DNA of 64,000 bases, from contig NC_072894.1 in assembly GCF_027943255.1 (NCBI RefSeq), positions 73,447,601 through 73,511,600 of the forward strand, given 5' to 3'. The position numbers and the translations under genes were made by a program. Origin of the DNA: Anastrepha obliqua. Its lineage: Eukaryota; Arthropoda; Insecta; Diptera; Tephritidae. This document shows, piece after piece, positions 45,581-56,300 of the stretch (position 1 is its first letter; the number at the start of each line of letters is the position of its first letter). The notes below the pieces were generated by a model. It had not been told where the DNA came from. It did not search any database and saw nothing but the letters and a program-made list of their open reading frames with translations.

Positions 45581-47090
45581 AACCTTCGTATAAGTAGAAA
45601 AATTCGAAATTGGAAAAGTATCTAATCCTGGCTGAACAAATAGGCACTCAGCTTCTCGAATGAATGTTGAAAAGACTTTGCTAGATAAATCATACCGGCT
45701 AGGGGTTCGAGTTGTATGTTTCAATTTTCGTTTGTCTGTATGCTCGTACTTATCATCGCCCTAACCGGTGCTTTGGAAAGCACAGTCGATGTTCACGGGC
45801 TAAGTAACCAGTAAGCAACCTAGTGTTAGCCCTCCCTAATAATTTAATGTTCTTCCTACAGAACGGGCAATCGAACAGATTTAGCAATTTAAGGTTTCAC
45901 AGCACTAATGCCCGTTGACAAAATGTAATTTTTCGATTATTTTCTCATTAACTCATTGTCAACCTCATTGTTTTCGATTTCGCATTAGCCTCGTACCCGG
46001 AATAACTGTATTTTTTGCTGCCAGAAATTGGGGGATGTAACAGGGCTCCTTAATGAGATTAGATGTAAATAACAGTTAGAAGATAGCCTTAAAAGCCGAT
46101 ATATATATCATACATATAATTGGCATTTATACCTTGTTTGGGTGTCTGGTCGAGCTCCGATCTTAAAATGAACCTACAAATGCGGCTTATTAGCTTTATC
46201 GAGATTTGTGCGGCGAAGTTCGAGATTGCTAGCACCTCAATTAGAAGTTAAGGTCATAGTTGATATTTATGTATATGCCCACTGTGACATTTTTTTGCAT
46301 ATATATATGATACATAAATTGGACACATACACACACTGTAATATATAATCATATAAATTTTGCATTCTTTGTTTTATCAATTTTCTAATTAGCTTTTTGC
46401 AAGAAAACGCTCCTTACAAATATTTAAATATGTACATCTGTGTGGAAATAGTTTCTTATAGATGTCCGTATGTATAGGTATATTTATATCTACATACACA
46501 TATACATACATATGTGCGTTTGCATATTTATATATATACATATATATATATAGTATTTATTCATATACAAAAAGTGCTTCAGTAGATACATCAGCGCTCG
46601 TAAAGGTGGGGCATATGCTCAAACACGAAAACTCAAACATTCCAACACAAACAACAACTTAAAAAGCTACGCAACTAAACGCACCCGTATCGGCGCAGCA
46701 GATACGCATGTTCGGTTGCCGAAAAATCGTGCACTCGTTTTTTACATGTAGTTGGCATACGCAGAGAACGCAAGCCAAACTATAGCAAGAGGTAACTCCA
46801 ATAAACAAACCAAAAGCTGCAAAGTGCACTACGCCGGCGCAACCAATAGTCGTTAGACGCACCAATTGTAGTTGTAGTTCACCAAGCGTTTTGGCGCATG
46901 CTTCGCCTTTTTGCGAATTCATAATTTTGATTCATGCCATTATATATATATGTACAATCTAGCACTAGTTGTCACAGCCTTTTTGGATATACTGCCAATT
47001 TTTGTTGCCACTGTCGCCACCACCACCGCTGCTGCCACTGTCACTATCGCTGCTACTGCTGATGCTGTGATCGGTTGGGGACCACATTGA
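45581..47090. other. Upstream region of the Cpr76Bd-like gene
   Basis: Holds a short SINE-tail-like scrap near 46137-46160 (TTGGGTGTCTGGTCGAGCTC), a long TATATACATATATATATA microsatellite at 46525-46555 and, nearer the gene, a GC-richer block (46660-47090) with GCTGC/CTGCCA triplets that is a reasonable place for control elements. No coding call. Confidence 0.4.
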
Positions 47091-47093
47091 CCG

Positions 47094-47371
47094 TATATAA
47101 ACGACAATAGGGCCTGGCTAGCTGGTAGTGTTTCGCGACGCTCCAGTTCGTTGGAGCGCAAATCAAATCGTTAACGCCCATTGAAAAGGATACGCGCGCG
47201 CGACAAACCATCAACACTTACCTTGGATATGTGTATATGTATAAAGGATTAAAATTGCATAAGTGCCAATAAATGTCCAATGTGATAAGGACCTTAATAT
47301 GTAGTTGAATCGAAGACTTCGAAATATATTTTATTAACAATTTTTAATTAAGAATTATCAAAAAAGAGAGT
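47094..47371 (+). promoter_or_regulatory. Putative core promoter and 5' UTR of the Cpr76Bd-like gene
   Basis: TATATAAA at 47094-47101 stands in a GC-richer context, about 270 bases before the ATG at 47372. Transcription would start near 47125-47145 (CTCCAGTTCG lies at 47141). The region immediately upstream is rich in GCTGCTGCC triplets. Confidence 0.55.
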
Positions 47372-47377
47372 ATGAAG
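47372..47377 (+). CDS. Cpr76Bd: Cpr76Bd-like coding exon 1
   Basis: ATGAAG followed by the donor GTGAGT. It supplies Met-Lys, which completes the hydrophobic [15 protein letters not shown] at the start of exon 2. Phase 0. Confidence 0.8.
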
Positions 47378-50300
47378 GTGAGTGTTGCTAAAAACATACT
47401 GCATAAGTGCTCATAGTATATATGTATGTATAGTATGTGCATGCGATGCAAATTAGTGAGAATAAAATTGTGTAAGCTAGTTACAGCCATAAATGGAGGT
47501 GTTTATTGTGCATACATCTGTATGTGTGCATGTGCGTAGGTAAAAGTGATGAAAATGTGACTATAAAATGTCTTTTTAGGGACTGAAAAATTATGACGAA
47601 AAATTACAAAATATAGGAATATTGGGCCAAACTGGAATTATTCGAAAAGTGTAAACATAGTTGTGTTAAAAAATTATTTGCAGGTGACAAAAAGCCGGGA
47701 ATTATTTAAATATATATTATATAAAGGTTCATTGGACTTGAAACTGTGAAATAATCAAAGATATAAGTTTGTTAAAGTCAACTTGAGAAAGATATAACTG
47801 AATTATTTTAATTTCATTTACCCTCCCATAAATTTGTAAAGGTTATTGGTAAGTACAAGTCAGATCTTTTAAATAACTGTTATTAAATACTTCCAGTGGT
47901 TTTTAAATTATGTTCCTTTAAGTACGCATTATTGATTACATACCGGTATTTGTTTTTTTTTTTTCATGATTAGTAATCGATTATAAATGGAAGTAGTCAA
48001 AAAATAATCATTATTATTTACCATTAAAAATAGTTTAAAAAAATCAAAATTAATCAAAATTTTAGCAATCATATTTTTAGTTATTTTACTTATTTTACCT
48101 TAAACTATATTTAATCGCTAATTATAGATATGTATGTACATATTATTGCTTTGGAATGGAATATTATATAAATGCAATGGACTTTTTAACCTGCGTGTTT
48201 TAGGAGTCACCAAATCTCTTGGTGCTTCTTGCCTCGACCAATTCAAATTTAAATATTATATATATATATTATTGGTGCTTACACCCGTTAGGTGTTCGGC
48301 TAAGCTCCTCCTATTTGTGGCGAGTGTCTTGATGTTATTCCAAAAATGCAGGGCCTACAGTTTTAAGCTGACTCCGAACAGCAGACGGTTTTTTTTTATA
48401 AGGAGCTTTTTTCATCTCAGAAATCACTAATTAGGCGGAATTATCTACTAATTTAAAAATTCGTAAATTTGCAAAAACAGCCTAAAAACGATCATATTTA
48501 AATTGTATATTTGAACTATTTTTGATTATATTTCGATTTTTCATAAATTTTGTGCGCCAGCATGTTTTCTTTGCCAACAATAGCTTCAATAACTCTTGTG
48601 ACTGTACAAGAACAAGTTAGTTATAATTGTTAGAGCTCTAGAGTAAGCTTAGCGAAGTCAAGTCCTTTTCCATTTGTACTTTGAAATGTGCCCAGCGGTA
48701 CCTCAAGGCTAAAATTCTCTATTAATTTGGATTTTAATTAGAAATTAATCGAACGCTTCAAAATCTATTTCACGTGATATTGTCACCAAGTATCAAAACG
48801 ATGAGTGTTGCAAAAACCCTATAAGGTTTGCTCTGCCCAATTTCTGACTCAGTTCGAATATAAAATTCTAGCAAAAAGTTGTATACCATGGGCAGTTATC
48901 TATTACCGATTTACCATTTTTTCTACAGTTCGGTTTCTTAAATGGGAATTAATGCCAGGCTAGATTGAGGGCTTCTAAGAAAAAATATTTATCCACTTAT
49001 TCACCGTTATATTTCAATAATCCAAAGAAGCTAATACTGCTGTTTGGCCCGATGACCTAAGCAGAGCTTGTATGAAAAATAGAGGCAGATGTAGCAATAC
49101 ATCAAGGTCCGTGCAGGTATTATAGAATAAACGGTTATCCAAAAGTTGCCAACCCGTTAAAGCTTCTTTCAAAATCTTTCATTTGAAAAAACTTTGTAAT
49201 TTATATCTTAATGCTTAAACTAAAAAAATAATTGAAATTCCATTCAAAAAATTTTCAGCATCAAAGAATTCCTAAGCATCTTTCGTTTGACATTTATATT
49301 CTAATATGTATAGAACAAATATGATAATATTATATTAATATTTTTTAACTAATATATATGGCAACCTTTCTCAAAAATTGGTTTTCAAGTTCTCTTAAAG
49401 GGCTTTTGTTGATATCAATATCGCAAAATATTGTTTAATTAGTTCTCATTTTTTACTTTTATGGCAACCCTGATGCTCTCTCAAATATACCCATATTGTG
49501 CTATTTTAATTATTTATTATAAGTATATTATTATTGACATGTTCAAGAAATATTATATAAACATATAAATATTTAGGAAATTACTCCAGTCACAAGGGAT
49601 TTCCACCTATTTCTCCACGTGCTAAAGCTGTTAGTTCGGTATATGATTTGCTCGTCTCTCTGTTGATTCTCCTTCGCCATGTCGTTTTCGGTCGACCCCT
49701 ATTTCTTCTTCCTTGCGGATTCCATTCCAAAGCGACATGTGCTACTTCGCTCACAGGTTTGCGTAGAGTGTGGCCGATATTTATTTAACTTAGATATTTA
49801 ATTTACTTAAAAATTTAATAGATGGCAGTTCTATACGAAAGTTTTTACTGTACTAAAACTTTCATTTGATACCAACATTGTAATTAAACAAAGGTTTTTC
49901 CAAAAGAGCTGTTATTTTGATATTCAAATAAAAATACTATTTTTTAATATAAATAATCGGATGTTTATTTCATTACAAAGAGGAAGGTATGCCATTAATA
50001 GTGGAAAATAACATCAGACAAATGGCCACCACGACCAGGCTTACAGGACAATATCCATTTCATGTAATTTTCCATAACCGAATTGCAAAGTGGCTGCCCT
50101 ATGTCCTCGATAGCCTCACAAATTCCACCTTTGAGGTCTTGAATCGACCCTGGCTCACAAAAAAAGTGACAAGGTTTTAAATCACAAGATCTCGGTGGCC
50201 AATTGTGATCACCTCTTCAAGAGATAACACGGTCCGGAAACTTTTCCCGTAAAAGATCAATGGTTTCGTAGCTTGTGTGGCACATAGCGCCGTCTTGTTG

Positions 50301-53300
50301 AAAATAAATGTTGTCCAGACCAATACCATTCAATTCCGGCCATAAAAAACCGTTAATCCTCTCCGTAAATCCTCAATTCATTCATTCATAACACCTGTTA
50401 TTGGAAAACCCTTTATTTTACTACATATTTTATTGTATGTATGTGTATATATGATGTAAGCTTACTAGGGAACCGCGCACTAAATACTCAGTGGCGGTGT
50501 GGAAACTGAATATTCCCAATTTTTGTTTGAATTAAACCCAATCCATGTTTCTTCCGGTTCAGTATTACTGTTGACAACGCTCGCACGAGAAAAAGAGTTT
50601 CGCATCTAGTTAGCTATGGCTTTCTAACGATGACTTAATCGGAGTCCAATAATTTTACCATTTTGTAACAAATTTTGTACAAGTCTTAAAATTATAATGA
50701 AATAATTATTTTCGCTCCCAAATTTTCTTCACTAATTTTTACAAACATTTTTAAATGATCAAGTTTTAAACCAGATTATTGAGACCTAGTAAGTTTTTGG
50801 CGCATCAAAAGGCTGATTCAATGGTAGTTGGAGTAATCTGCCGGACCCATAATTTTGATAATTGAGCAAAGCAGGCCTTGTCTCGAAATTCTCTTTTTCC
50901 TAATACCTCGCAGCGGTATTTCTGTATTCTATTGACATTTACAACACGATTTCGATAAGAGCAGTATTATATTAAAATATAAAAAGTAAAAAGTAAAAAA
51001 TTGTAATGTAATGTACATATGACAGACTCTATTTAGCATTAATTAATTAATTTTATTTTTTTAATTTCAGATTCAATTAGCGCTATTGTGCTTTTGTAGC
51101 ACAGTGTGGGCGAGTACAAAACCAATCGTCATACCAGACTGCGTACTCGCAGCGTCAGCTGGTTATGCTTACCCTCCGCCAAACGTGCAACTATCAGTGA
51201 CTCCCGCAAGAGCTAAATATAAAATTCCTTTGTCATTGGGAAGTCAGTCGGATAGTGGATATCTAAATGTTGATACAGTGAAATCATCCGAATCATATTA
51301 TGAAAGCGAAGTTGGAGTATCTCGAATTGGACTTGGTGATAAGTTATTGCAAATATCAACAAATGCAGCGCCAAAGAATGGAGGTATTACATATGCAGAT
51401 CAGCCCCTTAAAACTTCTGGGCTCATCCAGCAAGACATTGAATTAAAAAATTTGCTTACACCTTCCATTTCTAAAAGAGTGCTCATACCACCCAAAGTGG
51501 AGGGAATATCAAACGCATACCTACCGCCTGTCGCAACCGTCGAATCAAAAGTAACCAAAATTGGAGCTCTTACTTCACCTGGATTATCAAAGACTTATAC
51601 TACAATACCGAATCTCAAATTCCAAAGCTTCACATCCCCTGCTGCATCGAAAAGTTCTGAATATGAATCATCGGAATACTCATACTATCAATCTAGCCCA
51701 ACGATCTCGAAAGCTTCCACATATGTCACACCATTCCAAACAGGACAACTAAACTCATACGCGCCTGCAATATCCTATAACACTCCATACACTCAAAAGT
51801 TAACAAATCCCTTAATATCCACATCTCTCACTAAATTGGATGGAAATCTGTTAACCGAGAAAGCGTTCTCGTCGCTTGGATCTTACTCGTACGCACCGCA
51901 TATATCAAGCACTTACCTTTCAAGTACACCCGTTTCGCAATATACTCCACTGTCTGTGGGATATTCCTCAGGCTTGAAAGCGGGAGCATATCAATCGCAA
52001 TACGTAACATCTGGTGTAGATTTATCTAAATATGGTGCTGGTGGAGCAACATCAAGCCAATACATTTCGAAACCAATACAACAAATTAGTTATGCCGCTC
52101 CAGCTATTCAAAAGATTGCAATACCTAATGTACCTGCGCCGGTCATTACAAAATACTCTGGCCCCATATCAAATATCGTTAGCTACGCAGCTCCAGGCGC
52201 TAAATCTGTTATTTCAAGTGGGGCATATTCCCATCAACAAGTATCAAAACCAGTATCTTCAACAGCATATGTTTCAGGAGTTGTAACTCCAGCAGTTACA
52301 CCAGCAATTGCTCACTACCCAGTGGCTGCAGCCGTGGAATCTGGTTATAGTAGTGAAAAGTATAGTACGAATGGAGCTATATCTCACCAATTTGTTTCCA
52401 AACCAACACAATCAGTGAGTTTCGTTAGTCCAAGCGTATCTAAAGTGGCTGCCATAACAACACCACTTGTAGCACCAGCAGTTGCTCAGTACTCTTCCGG
52501 TCTTACCTTGAATAAAGAGGTAGGTTATGCTGTTCCCTCTCTTTCATCTCTCTCTACAGGATCTCCGTCTCTTAAGTATGCAAGTGGTGGAGCAGTTTCT
52601 CATCAGTATGTCTCGAAACCTTTGCAGACTGTGGGCTATGCAACTACACCGGTAGCTAAGGTACCTGCCATTGCTATTCCAGCCGTATCTACAGTAACAG
52701 CTGCCGCTGCTCCCACAGTTACGCAATATTCTACAGGTCTTGGAGTTTCTCAACATGGCAGTTATACTGCTCCCTCAGTTACACAGTATTCTTCAGGCCA
52801 CGGAATTTCCAGTAGCGGCGTTTCTCTTCAACATATTTCAAAGCCTATACAACCACTTGTCCAAACATATACAGCTCCTGTGATAACTAAGGTCGCAGCT
52901 GCGGCTCCAATAATAACGTCCGGCATAACACAATATTCTTCAGGTTCTGGCTTATCGTCTATCCACTCAGGCTCTCAATCTGTCAAATATTCAGGCGGTG
53001 GCGCAGTTTCTCATCAGTATGTTTCGAAACCCTTGCAGGCAGTAAGCTATGCCCCTGCACCGGTAGCTAAAGTACCAGTAGCCAGCATTCCAGTAGTTAG
53101 CAAAGTTGCAACTTACGCTGTACCGTCAATTACACAATTTTCTTCTGGACTCGGAATTTCACAACATGGCCACTACGCCGCTTCAGGTCAAGGAATTTCT
53201 GCTGGCGCAGTTTCTCATCAAGAGATTTCCAAACCTATACAAACATTAACTTATTCAGCTCCCACGATATCCAAAGTTTCAGCAATTTCACCAGTTATAA

Positions 53301-56300
53301 AACCATCTGTAACAGCTATCCAGTTGGAAACACAATCCGCCAAATATACAAGCAGCGGAGCAGTCTCGCATCAATATGTTTCGAAACCCGTACAGACTTC
53401 AAGTTATGCCGCAGTGCCCTTAACTAAAGTTGCTCCCGTCACTTCGCCTACGCTTTCACAATATAATTCTGGTCTCGGAGTATCTAAAATTGTCAACTAT
53501 GCTGCACCAGCTGTATCGTCTATCACTAGCAGCAACTATGCGTCATACGGCTCCTCGGGAGGAATTTCACATCAGCCTTTGACATATTCGGCCCCTGCAA
53601 TAACTAAAGTCGCTGCCGCGTTACCTGTAATAAAGCCTGTAGTAACACAATACACTTCAGGCTCTGGGTTATCGTCTATTCATTCGGGATCTCAATCTGT
53701 CAAGTATGAAGGTGGCGGCGCAATTTCACATCAATACGTTTCGAAACCTATACAACCTTTGACATATTCAACTCCAGTGATTAGCAAATCTATACAGACA
53801 GTGAGCTATGAAGCTGCACCAGTTGCGAAGATACCAACCGTTGCAGTCCCTGCTATTGCTAAAGTGGGAACTTATGCCGCGCCTGCGATTACCCAGTATT
53901 CTTCTGGCCTCGGAGTTTCCCAACATGGTGGTGCAGTTTCACATCAATACGTTTCGAAACCTATACAACCTTTGACATATTCAACTCCAGCGATTGGCAA
54001 ATCTATACAAACAGTGAGCTATGAAGCTGCACCAGTTGCGAAGATACCAACCGTTGCGGTCCCTGCTATTGCTAAAGTGGGAACTTACGCCGCACCTGCG
54101 ATTACCCAGTATTCTTCTGGCCTCGGAGTTTCCCAACATGGTGGTGCAGTTTCACATCAATACGTTTCGAAACCTATACAACCTTTGACATATTCAACTC
54201 CAGCGATTGGCAAATCTATACAAACAGTGAGCTATGAAGCTGCACCAGTTGCGAAGATACCAACCGTTGCAGTCCCTGCTATTGCTAAAGTGGGAACTTA
54301 CGCCGCACCTGCGATTACCCAGTATTCTTCTGGCCTCGGAGTTTCCCAACATGGTGGTGCAGTTTCACATCAATACGTTTCGAAACCTATACAACCTTTG
54401 ACATATTCAACTCCAGCGATTGGCAAATCTATACAAACAGTGAGCTATGAAGCTGCACCAGTTGCGAAGATACCAACCGTTGCAGTCCCTGCTATTGCTA
54501 AAGTGGGAACTTATGCCGCGCCTGCGATTACCCAGTATTCTTCTGGCCTCGGAGTTTCCCAACATGGTGGTGCAGTTTCACATCAATACGTTTCCAAACC
54601 CATACAACCTTTGACGTATTCAACTCCAGCAGTTGGCAAGATCGCTGCTGTATCCCCAGTTTTAACACCAGTTGTAACTCAATACCCTTCGGGCTCTTCA
54701 TCTATCCATGCGGGAGCTCAGTCCGTGAAATACGGAAGTAGTGGAGCGATTTCTCATCAGTATGTTTCGAAGCCTTTACAAACCGTTAGCTATGCAGCGT
54801 CACCGCTGGTAAAAACCCCTGCCGTTGCTATCCCGGCAGTTACAAGAGTAGAAGCATATCCCGCACCCACTGTGACAAAATATTCCTCTGGCCTTGGAAT
54901 TTCACAACATAGCAGTTATGCTACTGCTCCAGCCGTTTCAGCCATAGGTACAGGTGGCGCAATATCCCACCAGTATATTTCTAAGCCCTTACAACCAGTT
55001 ACATACTCGGCGCCTGCTATAACCAAAGTCGCTGCACCAGTCGTAGCGCCAATTGTAACGTCTGGTCTCACCCAATACTCTTCAGGCTCTGACTTAACTG
55101 CCACACATTTAGGATCTCAATCAGTAAAATATGCAAGTAGTGGTGCAGTTTCCCATCAATACGTTTCCAAACCTTTGCAAACCGTAAGCTATGCGACGGC
55201 ACCAGCCGTTTCAGCTTTAAATTATGCCAACCCGTCGATTAAGTCGGTTAATTTGGGAGCGCAGTCTGTAAAATATGCCGGTGGCGGTGCTATATCCCAT
55301 CAGCTCGTTTCGAAGCCGTCGCAACCACTGCTATTTGCAACTCAAGCAGCCACATTGACAACTTCTGCTAAAGATTACCTTGCGCCGACACTTGATATAA
55401 CAAAATCGTCGTCCTATCCACTACCAGGCGTAATATCCATACATTCCAGCACTGGGTCAGCAAAATACGGTTCCAGTGGATCTGTTTCTCATCAATACAT
55501 CTCCAAGCAGCCCGCCATTGCAGTAAGCAAAATAAATCCTTACTCAGTGCCAGCCATCACGCCCGTTATATCTACTCCTGCGTTAGCAAAAGTAGCAACA
55601 TATGCCTCGCCAGCCTTATCAGCAATCCATTCAAGTACAGGTTTAGCTAAGCTGTCAAGCAGTGGTGCTATATCTCAACAATACTCCGGTATATCTACTA
55701 AAGCAGGTATCGGTGGATATGCAGTTCAGAGTTCACTTAGCAGTTTAGGTTTGGGTAAAGATCTAACCAATGCAGCGCTCCTACACCAACAGAAAATTCC
55801 TATTGTAGCAAACTTGGCGCAACCCGTTTATGGCAAATCTGGCTTGAGTTATTCCGCTTCAACACCGTTAACATCAAGTAATATATGAATTGCTAATTTT
55901 AACAAATATACTTATTTAAATTAATAAGCCGGTGACCGTGACCTAGATTTGCTTACACATACCTTACACCACCACTCCTTGTCCTGCATTGCCTTAGAGA
56001 CAAATTAACCTTAGACAAACCCATGACTAATCATAACTTTAGGAATATAGTCCTCCCCCTCCCCAATTGAAATAATTATTTTAAAATATAATATAATGAT
56101 TTAATTTGGGCACCTAAGCAATGAGCTATGAATGAACAAACAAAACAACACCTATGGTAAACTGTTCTTCAAAAAAAAAAATAGTGAAGGTATGACGAGT
56201 CATACCGAGGGTCCCTGGAGGTCAAAGGTGAAATGAGTTAAATATGCAAATATGAACAGATACGTTTATGGAATTTTCGACTACTTTTACTATTCCATAA

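Noticed and set aside
45294..45724. Minus-strand frames of 90-117 codons
   Set aside because: Antisense reading of the SINE at 45303-45580; similar frames recur over other SINE copies.
51086..51088. ATG opening the 1600-codon frame as the start of the Cpr76Bd-like protein
   Set aside because: It falls inside the hydrophobic signal peptide; an acceptor at 51070 and the ATGAAG exon at 47372 give a complete signal peptide in phase.
53714..54640. Tandem repeats as a CRISPR array or satellite
   Set aside because: They are coding, in frame and 213 bp long without short unique spacers.
55886..55888. TGA as the real end of the Cpr76Bd-like protein
   Set aside because: A donor ten bases earlier joins in phase to an exon that leads to an RR-2 domain; ending here would leave those exons orphaned.
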